Assembly (NCBI RefSeq): GCF_001676875.1
Contig: NZ_JYKA01000001.1
Coordinates: forward strand, 310,001 to 374,000
Length of the DNA stretch: 64,000 nt
Reading direction: 5' to 3'
From: Chromobacterium subtsugae
Lineage (GTDB): Bacteria > Pseudomonadota > Gammaproteobacteria > Burkholderiales > Chromobacteriaceae
Shown: piece by piece, positions 8,293 to 16,872 of the stretch
Layout: each line of letters begins with the position of its first letter
Numbering within the stretch: the first letter of the stretch is position 1
Notes under the pieces: generated by a model
Told to the model about the DNA's origin: nothing
Databases searched by the model: none
Seen by the model: only the letters and a program-made list of their open reading frames with translations
Position numbers and translations under genes: made by a program

Positions 8293-9663
8293 TCAGGCGG
8301 CGCGCGGCTGGCGGCGCCAGAACGCCAGCAAGTCGGCCTGGGTGATCAGGCCCAGATAGCGGCCCTTGTCGACTATCAGCGCGATGTGGCCGGCGTTGAA
8401 TACCTGCAGCAAGTCCTGCAGCGAGGCCTGCGGCGACAGCGTCTGCACATGGCTGCTCATCGCGCTGTCGACGTTCTGGCGGAAATTCTCCGGCTCGCCG
8501 TGCACCGACAGCAGCAGGTCCCATTCATCCAGGATGCCCACCACCTTGTCGTCCTTCAGCACCGGCAGCTGCGATACGTCGTGCAGGCGCATGCGCTGGT
8601 AGGCGACAGACAGCGCCTCATCCGGATGGCAAGACACGGTGCTGCCGTCCTGGTGGCGGCGCACGATCAGATCGGTCAGACCGCCCACTACCGGCAAGCT
8701 CAGCATGCCCTGGTCCACCAGCCAGTCGCGGTTGTACATCTTGGACAGATACTTGTTGCCGCTGTCGCACACCAGCGTGACCACCCGTTTGGGTTCGGTT
8801 TGCTCGCGGCAATAGCGCAGCGCCGCCGCCAGCAGCGCGCCGGACGAAGAGCCTGCCAGAATGCCTTCGGCGCGCAGCAATTCCTGCGCGGTATCGAAGC
8901 TTTCCTGATCGCTGATGCGGAAGGCGCGCTTCACCATGGACAGGTCGGTCAGCGGCGGAATGAAGTCCTCGCCTATGCCCTCGATCAGCCAGCTGCCGGC
9001 CTGGCCGAAGCTGCCGGTTTCGACATAATCGGCCATCACCGAACCCACCGGATCGGCCAGCACGAAGGCGGTGCCCGGCGCCTTGGCGCGGAAAAAGCGG
9101 GTCAGGCCGGTCAGGGTGCCGCTGGAACCGACGCCTACCACCACCGCATCCACCTCGCCGTTCATCTGCCGCCAGATTTCCGGCCCGGTGGTGGTTTCGT
9201 GCGCCAGCGGATTGGCGGGATTGTTGAATTGGTCGATGTAGCAGGCGCCCGGCGTTTCCGCGGCGATGCGCGCGGCCAGATCCTGGTAATACTCCGGGTG
9301 GCCCTTTCCCACGTCGGAGCGGGTCAGCCGCACCTGCGCGCCCAATGCCTGCAGATGCAGGATTTTCTCGCGGCTCATCTTGTCCGGCACCACCAGGATC
9401 AGCGGATAGCCTTTCTGCGCCGCCACCAACGCCAGGCCCAGGCCGGTATTGCCGGCGGTGGCCTCGATGATGGTGCCGCCGGGCTTCAGCAAACCATCGC
9501 GCTCGGCCGCCTCTATCATCGTCAGGGCGATGCGGTCCTTGATCGAACCGCCCGGGTTATGGCTCTCCAGCTTCAGGTACAGCTCGCACGGCCCGGTGTC
9601 CAGATGGGAGACGCGGACCAAGGGGGTATTGCCTATCAGCGACAGGACGGAATCGTCTTTCAT
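8293..9663 (-). CDS. Cystathionine beta-synthase with CBS domain pair
   Basis: This PLP enzyme condenses homocysteine and serine to cystathionine. The 456-residue product has the fold-type II core with the PLP lysine Lys42 in GGSIKDRIA, the phosphate-binding GNTGLGLA loop, and the GSSGTLTG turn. Two CBS motifs follow (about 335-390 and 395-450), the regulatory pair that binds adenosyl ligands in some homologues. There is no haem-binding N-terminal extension like that of the animal enzyme. A cysteine synthase activity is the alternative, but the CBS pair and the gamma-lyase downstream favour cystathionine synthesis. The ATG at 9663 is preceded by GGGAG at eight bases; a TTG two codons earlier is too near that site. 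Confidence 0.9.
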   Translation of the reverse strand: MKDDSVLSLIGNTPLVRVSHLDTGPCELYLKLESHNPGGSIKDRIALTMIEAAERDGLLKPGGTIIEATAGNTGLGLALVAAQKGYPLILVVPDKMSREKILHLQALGAQVRLTRSDVGKGHPEYYQDLAARIAAETPGACYIDQFNNPANPLAHETTTGPEIWRQMNGEVDAVVVGVGSSGTLTGLTRFFRAKAPGTAFVLADPVGSVMADYVETGSFGQAGSWLIEGIGEDFIPPLTDLSMVKRAFRISDQESFDTAQELLRAEGILAGSSSGALLAAALRYCREQTEPKRVVTLVCDSGNKYLSKMYNRDWLVDQGMLSLPVVGGLTDLIVRRHQDGSTVSCHPDEALSVAYQRMRLHDVSQLPVLKDDKVVGILDEWDLLLSVHGEPENFRQNVDSAMSSHVQTLSPQASLQDLLQVFNAGHIALIVDKGRYLGLITQADLLAFWRRQPRAA

Positions 9664-9680
9664 GATCAAAACTCCCGGCT

Positions 9681-9706
9681 ATTATAAAATTACTATAAGT
9701 AATTTT
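9681..9706 (-). promoter_or_regulatory. Candidate cbs promoter with palindromic operator
   Basis: A perfect TATAAT is read on the minus strand at 9686-9681, followed after 18 bases by the cbs ATG. Overlapping its upstream edge is a perfect 9-3-9 palindrome, AAAATTACT-ATA-AGTAATTTT at 9686-9706, occupying the spacer between the -10 and -35 positions. No TTGACA-like -35 is present. The position is that of a repressor operator; the regulator is not identified and no regulator gene is adjacent. Confidence 0.6.
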
Positions 9707-9776
9707 TGTTATATAAAAAGCAAAAAAATTTCTACTCGAAAAACCAGCCGGCATCAGTCCCCGGCCTTGCCGCGGC

Positions 9777-10613
9777 TCAGACCACGGCGCTCGCCTGCAT
9801 GAAGCTATAGAAGAACACCAGTTCCGGATCGCTGCGCAACTGCCGCAACTCGCGCGTCATCGTTTCCACCAGCTGGCTGTCCACCCTGCCCGCCTCGATC
9901 AGCTGGTCGGCTGCCGACAACAGCAGCTCGGTCCAGTAATCCAGCACCAGCTGGCGGCGGTGCGGTTCGCGGCTGTCCAGATGCCAGGTCTTCACCTGCG
10001 TCTCCACCTGGCGGAAGCCAAGCCGCTGCAGGATGTTGCCCAGCTTGGCGCCGACGAAGGGGTCGCCGCCCACCGACAGCTGATGGTCGTTGAAAGCCAG
10101 CCAGTATTGCTGCAGATTGGGGGAATACGGCGCCAGGAAGAAGGAGGCGTTCATCGCCTCGGTCGCGTACAGCCGCGCGCCCGGCTTGAGCACCCGCCGC
10201 ACCTCGGCCAGCACGCGCTCCGGCGCATGCACGTGCTCCAGTATCCAGCACAGGAAAGCGGCGTCGAAGCTGGCCGGCGCGAAGTCCAGGTCCTCGGCGT
10301 CCATATGCTGCAGGCGAACCCGCTCGTGATAGGGGCTGCCCTGCAAACGCTGGCGCGCCACCGCCAGCTGACGCTGGCTGAAGTCTATGCCGGTGATGGC
10401 CAGCTCCGGATAGCGGCGCAGCAGGATCTCGGTTTGCGCGCCGACGCCGCAGCCCACCTCCAGCAAGCGCTCCACGCCGGAGAAATCGACATCGCGATAC
10501 ACCATCGCTTCGGAAAAGCGCGCCTGGCGCACCAGCCGCGCCTGCTCGGCCGCGGAAAACCCATGGATATAGGGCAGATCGGCCTGCGTTTCCGCCAGTT
10601 GCAATGCACTCAT
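9777..10613 (-). CDS. Class I SAM-dependent methyltransferase
   Basis: A 278-residue methyltransferase of unknown acceptor. Motif I is RLLEVGCGVGAQTEILLRRYP near 50-70, the acidic residue of motif II is in ITGIDFS, and the AFLCWILEHVHAPERVLAEV stretch with VLKPGARLYATE gives motifs III-IV in the style of UbiE/COQ5 or sterol and small-molecule methyltransferases. I start at 10613, where GAGGTGGAAG precedes the ATG; the frame reaches eight codons further. It stands alone between the cbs promoter and the divergently spaced AT-rich region at 10640-10720. Confidence 0.85.
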   Translation of the reverse strand: MSALQLAETQADLPYIHGFSAAEQARLVRQARFSEAMVYRDVDFSGVERLLEVGCGVGAQTEILLRRYPELAITGIDFSQRQLAVARQRLQGSPYHERVRLQHMDAEDLDFAPASFDAAFLCWILEHVHAPERVLAEVRRVLKPGARLYATEAMNASFFLAPYSPNLQQYWLAFNDHQLSVGGDPFVGAKLGNILQRLGFRQVETQVKTWHLDSREPHRRQLVLDYWTELLLSAADQLIEAGRVDSQLVETMTRELRQLRSDPELVFFYSFMQASAVV

Positions 10614-10730
10614 CTTCCACCTCGTCCCAGTAAACATCAGGTGGCCATTATATTTCCAATGAGTATTTTGAAATCAAATTTCATTTGAAATTTGAATATA
10701 GAAAAAAACTCTAACAACCGTGCGCGCATG

Positions 10731-10757
10731 AAAAAACCCGCATCTGCCGATGCGGGT
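10731..10757 (-). terminator. Intrinsic terminator of the desaturase gene
   Basis: A 9-bp stem (10736-10744 with 10749-10757) with a four-base loop is followed on the minus strand by TTTTTT. It lies 22 bases after the desaturase stop. Confidence 0.88.
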
Positions 10758-10779
10758 TTGCTTTGCCTGCGCGTTAGGA

Positions 10780-11967
10780 TCAGGCGAGCGCGGCCTGGCG
10801 CAGACTCAACGAGAAGCGCTGCAGCGCGGCGATTCCGGAAGCCTCCGCCCTGGCGCACCAGTCCTGCAACTCCTTCAGCAACTGCTCGCGGCTGAGGTTG
10901 GAGCGCTCCCACAGCCGGGTCAGCTCCTGGCGCATATTGTAGATGGTGGCCAAAACCTGGCTTTGCTCGAGCAGACGGGCCAGTTGCAAGCGCTCGTCCT
11001 CCGGCGTGTCCTTGGCGTCCTGCTTCAGCCATATTTTCATTTTGCGCGGCAGATTCACCTGCGGCAGCTCCGGCAGACTGAGCTTGCCCAGCTCGGCGTG
11101 GTATTCGTCGCGCAGCTCGCGGGCATAGCGCGCGGCGATGGCGTAGCGATTGGCGACGATGGCCTGCAGATGCTCCAGGTCCAGCTGCGGACGGGACGGA
11201 TCCTGCGCCAATTGCGGCGCCACCTTACGGACGGTGGCGAGGCCCAGCATTTCCAGGATGCGGATGTACATCCAGCCGATGTCGAATTCGTACCATTTAT
11301 ACGACAGCTTGGCCGAAGTGCCGAAAGTATGGTGATTATTGTGCAGCTCTTCGCCACCGACCAGAATGCCCCAGGGCACCAGATTGGTGGAGGCGTCCTC
11401 GTTCTCGAAATTGCGGTAGCCCCAGAAGTGGCCGAGGCCGTTGATCACGCCGGCCGCCCAGAACGGGATCCACACCATCTGCACCGCCCAGATCGACAGG
11501 CCGATCGGCCCGAACAGCGCCAGGTCGATGATCAGCATCAGCACGATGCCCTTGGCGTTGTGGCGGCTGTAGACGTTGCGCTCCAGCCAATCATCCGGCG
11601 TGCCGTGGCCGAACTTGTCCATGATGGACTGGTCCTTGCAGGCCGCGCGGTACAGCTCCGCGCCTTCCCACAGCACCTTCTTGATGCCCAGCACTTGCGG
11701 GCTGTGCGGGTCTTCCAGCGTTTCGCAGCGCGCATGGTGCTTGCGGTGGATGGCCGCCCACTGCTTGGTCACCATGCCGGTGGTCAGCCACAGCCAGAAG
11801 CGGAAGAAATGGCTGGGGGCCGGGTGCAGGTCCAACGCGCGGTGGGCCTGGTGGCGGTGCAGGAAAATCGTGACCGAGGCGATGGTGATGTGGGTCAGGA
11901 TCAGGGCGGCGACGATATTGCCCCACCATGGCAGATCCAAGAGACCGTTGAGCCAGTTCAGGTTCAT
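10780..11967 (-). CDS. Aerobic membrane fatty acid (acyl-CoA/acyl lipid) desaturase
   Basis: A membrane di-iron desaturase that introduces a double bond, most often at delta-9, into a saturated acyl chain. The 395-residue product has the three histidine boxes HRHQAH (near 37), HRKHH (near 75) and HNNHH (near 210), with hydrophobic segments before and between them. A C-terminal soluble extension of about 150 residues, rich in charged helices, follows the third box, which makes it longer than the core family. I start at ATG 11967; the longer frame would begin at a TTG at 11997. It is transcribed alone. Together with the anaerobic fab genes downstream it gives a second route to unsaturated lipids. 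Confidence 0.9.
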   Translation of the reverse strand: MNLNWLNGLLDLPWWGNIVAALILTHITIASVTIFLHRHQAHRALDLHPAPSHFFRFWLWLTTGMVTKQWAAIHRKHHARCETLEDPHSPQVLGIKKVLWEGAELYRAACKDQSIMDKFGHGTPDDWLERNVYSRHNAKGIVLMLIIDLALFGPIGLSIWAVQMVWIPFWAAGVINGLGHFWGYRNFENEDASTNLVPWGILVGGEELHNNHHTFGTSAKLSYKWYEFDIGWMYIRILEMLGLATVRKVAPQLAQDPSRPQLDLEHLQAIVANRYAIAARYARELRDEYHAELGKLSLPELPQVNLPRKMKIWLKQDAKDTPEDERLQLARLLEQSQVLATIYNMRQELTRLWERSNLSREQLLKELQDWCARAEASGIAALQRFSLSLRQAALA

Positions 11968-12127
11968 GTATTCGATGCGTCCGGTGTTTAGATACAAAGC
12001 TCTATTCTATAGCAAGCCCCGCCGCCATGCAGAGTCAAATTTGGCCGCGCAACGCGCCAGGCAGCGCATCCATCGGTGCATTGGTGTACCATAGGGCATC
12101 ATTTCACCCTAGTGCAGAAAAATACTA

Positions 12128-13717
12128 GTGTTGCCAAAACGTCGACTGATCATTGCCGGCGCCACCCTCGGTGGCCTGTTTGTCCTGTATGCAGCCTCTA
12201 GCTACTTGGCAGGCGTCAAAGCCGAAGACACCCTGCAGGAACAGCACCGGATGCTGGCCAGCCTGCCGCTGTTCAAGGTCAAATCGCACAGCTACGAACG
12301 CGGCTGGTTCTCGTCCACCGAGACCACCGAGCTGGTGTTCAACCGCCATTTGTCCGGCCCGTATGAAAACATGCTGCCGGACAATATGAAGCCCTTGCTG
12401 AACGCCACCATCAAGTTCACCAATCATGTCCAGCACGGCCCGCTGCCCGGGCTGTCCGGCTTCCACTTCCGTCCGGGCTGGGCGCTGGTGAAGACTGAAT
12501 TCGCGATGAGCGACTCCACCCGCAAGACGCTGAAGACCTTCTTCGGCGACAAGGAGCCGATCACCATCACCAACCACATCGGTTTCAGCGGCGGCGGCCT
12601 GCTCGACGTCAACGTGCCCGCCTTCGACTACGAAGAGGCGCTGTCCGGCGTCAAGATGAAGTGGAAGGGCTTCGACCTGAAGGTCGACTACGCCAACGGC
12701 TACAAGGAATACAAGACCGAGGCGCTGTCGCCGGGCTTCCTGCTGGAAGCCGCCAGCAAGGGCACGGTGTCGTTCGAGGGCGTCCGCTACCTGTCCGACA
12801 TGCGCCCGGGCAACACCGACATCAAGCTGGGCACCAGCGAGCTGACCATAGGCAACGTCCAGCTCAGTTCGCGCGAGAGCGTGCCGTACAGCATCAAGCT
12901 GAACGAGCTGATCTACCTGATGACCCGCGTCCGCGTCGGCGAATTCGTCAACCCGTCCGGCGAGTTCAAGCCCTCCTCGGTGGCGCTGAAGAACTTCAGC
13001 TACCAGATCGTCACCAGCGAGCAGGACGACTTCATCAACAGCCGCGGCAAGGTCAACTTCGCCGAGCTGAGCTTCAACGCCAACCGCTATGGCCCGCTGC
13101 GGCTGGATGTGGCGGTCAATCACCTGCACGGCCGCACGCTGGCCCAGCTGGACAAGGCCATCGGCCAGATCCCGTTCGAAGGCGTGGACCCGGCGGTGTT
13201 GCGCCGCCAGTACGTCGACACCCTCAAGAGGAATATCGGGCCCTTGCTGGAAAACAGCCCCAAGGTGCTGATCAACGAGTTCTACCTGAAGATGCCGACC
13301 GGCGAAGCGACGCTGCAGGCCAGCGCCGGCATCCACGGCTTCACCTCGGCCGACCTGAACGACTTCACCCAGTTGGCGAAGCGCTTCACCGTCGAAGCCA
13401 AGGCCAGCCTGCCGCGGCAGACGCTGGAGAACCTGGTGCAGACCCAGTTCCGCAACCTGTTCACCGTCGACCACACCGCGGAAGACCAGCCGAACATGCA
13501 GGAAGTGGACGACCTGGCCAAGAGCCTGCTGGACAGCCAGCTGGCGCAATGGAAGGCGCAGGACTACATCGTCGAGGAAAACGGGCAGATCTCCACCGAG
13601 CTCAACTACAGCGCCCAGGGCCTGACCATCCACAAGAAGAAGGTCGCCCTGCCCTGGGAGGAAAGCGAGGAGCCGACGGACGCCTCGGCGCCGGCGGCCT
13701 CGCCGGCCAAGAAGTAA
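12128..13717 (+). CDS. DUF945 (YdgA-like) family protein
   Basis: A 529-residue protein of the DUF945/YdgA family, of unknown biochemical role; members are envelope proteins and E. coli YdgA has been linked to motility and envelope functions. The sequence starts with a short basic segment and one hydrophobic helix (about 7-28), consistent with an inner-membrane anchor or uncleaved signal, followed by a periplasmic region with repeated beta-rich segments. The family signature GWFSSTE is at 58-64. The C-terminal tail is rich in Ala, Pro and Glu. The start is a GTG and the SD sequence is weak, so the exact start is uncertain. Confidence 0.8.
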   Translation: MLPKRRLIIAGATLGGLFVLYAASSYLAGVKAEDTLQEQHRMLASLPLFKVKSHSYERGWFSSTETTELVFNRHLSGPYENMLPDNMKPLLNATIKFTNHVQHGPLPGLSGFHFRPGWALVKTEFAMSDSTRKTLKTFFGDKEPITITNHIGFSGGGLLDVNVPAFDYEEALSGVKMKWKGFDLKVDYANGYKEYKTEALSPGFLLEAASKGTVSFEGVRYLSDMRPGNTDIKLGTSELTIGNVQLSSRESVPYSIKLNELIYLMTRVRVGEFVNPSGEFKPSSVALKNFSYQIVTSEQDDFINSRGKVNFAELSFNANRYGPLRLDVAVNHLHGRTLAQLDKAIGQIPFEGVDPAVLRRQYVDTLKRNIGPLLENSPKVLINEFYLKMPTGEATLQASAGIHGFTSADLNDFTQLAKRFTVEAKASLPRQTLENLVQTQFRNLFTVDHTAEDQPNMQEVDDLAKSLLDSQLAQWKAQDYIVEENGQISTELNYSAQGLTIHKKKVALPWEESEEPTDASAPAASPAKK

Positions 13718-13736
13718 GCGACAAACGCCGGATGTG

Positions 13737-13765
13737 AAAAGGGCTGTCTGATGACAGCCCTTTTT
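13737..13765. terminator. Bidirectional intrinsic terminator
   Basis: An 8-bp stem (13741-13748 with 13753-13760) with loop TGAT, flanked by AAAA and TTTTT. It lies between the convergent DUF945 and bfr genes and can serve both. Confidence 0.9.
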
Positions 13766-13790
13766 CATGGCGCGCCGATTCCGAGCGAAA

Positions 13791-14267
13791 TCAGGACGCG
13801 TCGTCCATCTGGCTTTGCAGGTAGTTCTGGATGCCGACGCGCTCGATCAGGTCGAGCTGGGTCTCCAGCCAGTCCACATGCTCTTCCTCGCTCTCCAGAA
13901 TGTCTTCCAGCAGGTCGCGGGTCACATAGTCCTTGGCGGTTTCACAGTAGGCGATCGCCTCGCGCAGCAGCGGCAGCGCCTCCATCTCCAGCTTCAGGTC
14001 GCACTGCAGCATCTCATGCGGGGTTTCGCCGATGTGCAGCTTGCCCAGATCCTGCAGATTCGGCAGGCCTTCCAGAAACAGCACGCGCTCGATCAGCTTG
14101 TCGGCGTGCTTCATTTCATCGATGGATTCTTCGTATTCGTGCTCGTTGAGCTTCTTCAGGCCCCAGTTCTTGAACATGCGCGCATGCAGAAAATACTGGT
14201 TGATCGCGGTGAGTTCGTTCCTGAGAATCTGATTCAGGTATTTGATGACCTTCTTGTCGCCTTGCAT
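13791..14267 (-). CDS. bfr: Bacterioferritin (haem-binding subunit)
   Basis: Bacterioferritin stores iron in a 24-subunit shell with haem at subunit interfaces. The 158-residue product keeps the ferroxidase ligands Glu18, Glu51 and His54 and, further on, the Glu and EEEHVDW pair, and it has Met52, the axial haem ligand, so it is a haem-binding type. A bfd gene for the matching ferredoxin lies 113 bases upstream on the same strand, so iron release and storage are encoded together. The Fur-like boxes in front of bfd may control the pair. Confidence 0.95.
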   Translation of the reverse strand: MQGDKKVIKYLNQILRNELTAINQYFLHARMFKNWGLKKLNEHEYEESIDEMKHADKLIERVLFLEGLPNLQDLGKLHIGETPHEMLQCDLKLEMEALPLLREAIAYCETAKDYVTRDLLEDILESEEEHVDWLETQLDLIERVGIQNYLQSQMDDAS

Positions 14268-14380
14268 GCCGTATCCTCCAGGGAAATTATCAAGGCATTA
14301 TGGCACAGCGAGGGCGAGTCTCAAGGCGGAAATGCGGCCGGCCGGCGCGTGGAGCCGGCGCAGAGGAAGGAGAAAAACGC

Positions 14381-14581
14381 TCAGGCGGCGGTGCGGGCCA
14401 CCGAGCAGACGGCCAGTTCGGCCTGGGCGTCCTTGCGCACCTGGTTGGCCATGCATGCGCACTTGCCGCAATCGGAAGCGACGCCCAGCTCGCGGCGCAG
14501 ATCGCACATGCGGCTGGCGCCGGCATGGACGGCCTGGCGGATCTGGCTGTCGGTCACTGCATTGCACAGGCAAACGTACAT
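14381..14581 (-). CDS. bfd: Bacterioferritin-associated ferredoxin
   Basis: Bfd is a small [2Fe-2S] protein that docks on bacterioferritin and reduces its core so that iron can be mobilised. The 66-residue product has the four ligand cysteines in the family pattern: Cys4 and Cys6 in MYVCLCNAVT and Cys38 and Cys41 in CGKC. It contains one further Cys near 43 and one near the C terminus. I start at MYVCLCN, which is preceded by AAGGGGGC; an upstream ATG would add 19 residues not found in the family. The gene is upstream of bfr. Confidence 0.93.
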   Translation of the reverse strand: MYVCLCNAVTDSQIRQAVHAGASRMCDLRRELGVASDCGKCACMANQVRKDAQAELAVCSVARTAA

Positions 14582-14605
14582 GTGAGCCCCCTTCGGCTTA
14601 CAATC

Positions 14606-14650
14606 AAGAATAGTTATCATCATCATAGAGACAAACAAGAATGATTGTCA
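14606..14650. promoter_or_regulatory. Two candidate Fur boxes between bfd and nudJ
   Basis: Two matches to the 7-1-7 Fur consensus TGATAAT-n-ATTATCA lie in the divergent region. One is read on the minus strand inside 14606-14624 (TGATAACTATTCTTG, 10 of 14). The other is read on the + strand at 14636-14650 (CAAGAATGATTGTCA, 10-11 of 14) and overlaps the nudJ start codon. Iron repression of bfd is established in enterics; here it is inferred from these sites. Confidence 0.6.
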
Positions 14651-15108
14651 ATAACCTGCAAAGAGAGTGGAAGCCCAACGCTACCGTCGCCGCCATTGTC
14701 GAACGCGGCGGCCGCTTCCTGATGGTGGAGGAAGACACCGCCGACGGCCTGCGGCTGAACCAGCCGGCCGGGCATCTGGAACCCGGCGAAACGCTGCTGC
14801 AGGCGGTGGAGCGCGAAGCCCGCGAGGAAACCGGCTGGCGCTTTACGCCGCAGGGACTGACCGGCATCTACCTGGCCGACCGCCCCGGCAGCGACATCAC
14901 CTATCTGCGCTTCGCCTTCCACGGCAGCGCGGCGCCGCCGCAACAACCCGCCGCGCTCGATGCCGGCATCGTCGCCGTGCACTGGCTCAGCCACCAGGAG
15001 ATCCAGGCCCAGCAAGCCCGGCTGCGCAGCCCGGTGGTGCTGAGCTGCCTGGCCGACTACATCGCCGGCGTCCGCTACCCTCTCGATCTGATACGCGACC
15101 TGCGCTGA
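14641..15108 (+). CDS. nudJ: Nudix phosphatase NudJ-like
   Basis: A 155-residue Nudix hydrolase of the NudJ (YmfB) type, which in E. coli acts on thiamine and nucleoside di/triphosphates. The Nudix box runs GHLEPGETLLQAVE then REAREETGW, complete. It is followed after two genes by mnmA; in E. coli nudJ and mnmA are neighbours too, which supports the assignment. The start ATG at 14641 gives MIVNNLQREWKPN, the expected family beginning. A Fur-like box overlaps this start codon. Confidence 0.88.
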   Translation: MIVNNLQREWKPNATVAAIVERGGRFLMVEEDTADGLRLNQPAGHLEPGETLLQAVEREAREETGWRFTPQGLTGIYLADRPGSDITYLRFAFHGSAAPPQQPAALDAGIVAVHWLSHQEIQAQQARLRSPVVLSCLADYIAGVRYPLDLIRDLR

Positions 15109-15133
15109 CCCGCCCCCAACCGGATGCCCGCCC

Positions 15134-15721
15134 ATGCCGCCATGCCTGACGCCATTGCTGTTGATTCTGCTGTGCCTGCTTCCCGCCGCCGCCCGCGCCG
15201 ATGGCTTAAACATCTGTTATCATTACCGTTGTTCCAGACAAGCCTACTTTGAAATTTCCGAAGAGGCCCGCGACTGGCTGGCCGCCCGCCTGGCGCGCGC
15301 CGGCTCCGCCGCCGCCGAACGCGAAGTGGTCAGCGACGCAGTCGTCGCGCTATACCGCATCGCCGCGCGCGACACTCCCATCTGGCAGGACAAGGGCGGC
15401 AATTTCCATGACGGCCCGGCCGAAGGCCGGATGGATTGCGTCGACCACAGCAGCAACGTCACCGCTTTTCTCGGCTATCTCGACCGACAGGGCTGGTTGA
15501 AATTCCACCATGCGGCGCCACCTGCATGGAGAGCGCCGTGGATACTGGATCTACATTACACCGGCGTGCTGCACGACATCGCCGCCGGCCAGGACTGGGC
15601 GGTGGACACCTGGTTCAGGGATTTCGGGGAACCGCCCGTGGTGGTTCCCCTTTCGATTTGGATGAAGGGATACGAGCCGCCGGCCGTGTCCGCGCCTGAC
15701 GCGTCAGGCCAGCAAAAGTAA
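15134..15721 (+). CDS. Exported protein with transglutaminase-like Cys-His-Asp signature
   Basis: A 195-residue exported protein I cannot assign to a named family. It has a signal peptide (about 1-22, ending ARA). In the mature part, Cys102 lies in [16 protein letters not shown], and the segment at 141-160 has H-x-x-x-V-x-H and then G-x-x-W-x-V-D-T-W, which resembles the His and Asp part of transglutaminase/papain-like folds. The likely triad is Cys102, His141 or His147, and Asp158. This is an inference from motif spacing. Two Cys near the N terminus (28 and 33) may form a disulfide. It lies between nudJ and mnmA with short gaps, so it is probably in their operon, an unexpected place for an exported protein. 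Confidence 0.7.
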   Translation: MPPCLTPLLLILLCLLPAAARADGLNICYHYRCSRQAYFEISEEARDWLAARLARAGSAAAEREVVSDAVVALYRIAARDTPIWQDKGGNFHDGPAEGRMDCVDHSSNVTAFLGYLDRQGWLKFHHAAPPAWRAPWILDLHYTGVLHDIAAGQDWAVDTWFRDFGEPPVVVPLSIWMKGYEPPAVSAPDASGQQK

Positions 15722-15735
15722 GGAAGGAAACGCCC

Positions 15736-16812
15736 GTGACGGGTAAGAAACGCATAGTCGTCGGCATGTCCGGCGGCGTGGATTCGTCGGTGACCGCCTG
15801 GCTCTTGAAGCAGCAAGGCCATGAGGTGATCGGCGTGTTCATGCAAAACTGGGAAGACGACAACGACGACGAGTACTGCTCGATCAAGCAGGACGCGCTG
15901 GACGCGATGAGCGTGGCCGACATCGTCGGCATCGACATGGAAATCGTCAACTTCGCCAAGGAATACAAGGACCGCGTGTTCTCGTACTTCCTGAAGGAAT
16001 ATTCGGCCGGCCGCACGCCGAACCCCGACGTGCTATGCAACGCCGAGATCAAGTTCAAGGCCTTCCTCGACTACGCGATGGAACTGGGCGCCGACTGCAT
16101 CGCCACCGGCCACTACGCGCGCAAGCTGGAAAAGGACGGCACCCACTACCTGATGAAGGCGGTGGACCACACCAAGGACCAGAGCTACTTCCTGTACCGG
16201 CTGCAGCAGCACCAGCTGGCCAAAGCCATGTTCCCGCTGGGCGACATCCGCAAGACCGAGGTGCGCAAGCTGGCCGAGGAAGCCGGCCTGCCCACCGCGG
16301 CCAAGAAAGACTCCACCGGCATCTGCTTCATCGGCGAGCGTCCCTTCCGTGAATTCCTGAAACGCTACCTGCCCACCTCGCCCGGCGCCATGGTGACGCC
16401 GGACGGCAAGACGGTGGGCGAGCACATCGGCCTGATGTACTACACGCTGGGCCAGCGCAAGGGCCTGACCATAGGCGGTTCGCGCGACGGCAACGGCGAG
16501 CCTTGGTTCGTCGCCGGCAAGGACATCCCGGGCAACCGGCTGATCGTGGTGCAAGGCCATGACCACCCGCTGCTGCTCAAGCCCACGCTGTCGATGGCCG
16601 ACCTCAGCTGGACGTTGCCGGACGCGCCCAAGCCCGGCGACTACAGCGCGAAAAACCGCTACCGGATGGCAGACGCCGGCTGCAGCCTGTCTCCTATCGT
16701 CGACGGCCAGGCCAGCCTGACCTTCCGCGAAAAGCAATGGGCGGTGACGCCGGGCCAGTCGGCCGTGCTGTACGACGGCGACATCTGCCTGGGCGGCGGC
16801 ATCATCCAGTAA
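15736..16812 (+). CDS. mnmA: tRNA-specific 2-thiouridylase MnmA
   Basis: MnmA thiolates U34 of tRNAs for Glu, Gln and Lys, using ATP and sulfur delivered by the Tus relay. The 358-residue product has the PP-loop [10 protein letters not shown] at 10-19, the nucleophile Cys101 in [12 protein letters not shown] and the second catalytic Cys197 in STGICFIGE. The start is a GTG, preceded by AAGGAAGG. It is 14 bases after the exported transglutaminase-like gene and ends at an intrinsic terminator. Confidence 0.96.
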   Translation: MTGKKRIVVGMSGGVDSSVTAWLLKQQGHEVIGVFMQNWEDDNDDEYCSIKQDALDAMSVADIVGIDMEIVNFAKEYKDRVFSYFLKEYSAGRTPNPDVLCNAEIKFKAFLDYAMELGADCIATGHYARKLEKDGTHYLMKAVDHTKDQSYFLYRLQQHQLAKAMFPLGDIRKTEVRKLAEEAGLPTAAKKDSTGICFIGERPFREFLKRYLPTSPGAMVTPDGKTVGEHIGLMYYTLGQRKGLTIGGSRDGNGEPWFVAGKDIPGNRLIVVQGHDHPLLLKPTLSMADLSWTLPDAPKPGDYSAKNRYRMADAGCSLSPIVDGQASLTFREKQWAVTPGQSAVLYDGDICLGGGIIQ

Positions 16813-16830
16813 GCCGCCCCAAACGACACT

Positions 16831-16858
16831 GCCCCGCGTAGCGCACGCGGGGCTTTTT
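16831..16858 (+). terminator. Intrinsic terminator of mnmA
   Basis: An 8-bp GC stem (16831-16838 with 16846-16853) with a seven-base loop is followed by TTTTT. It lies 18 bases after the mnmA stop. Confidence 0.85.
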
Positions 16859-16872
16859 CATTTCGCCCGGCC

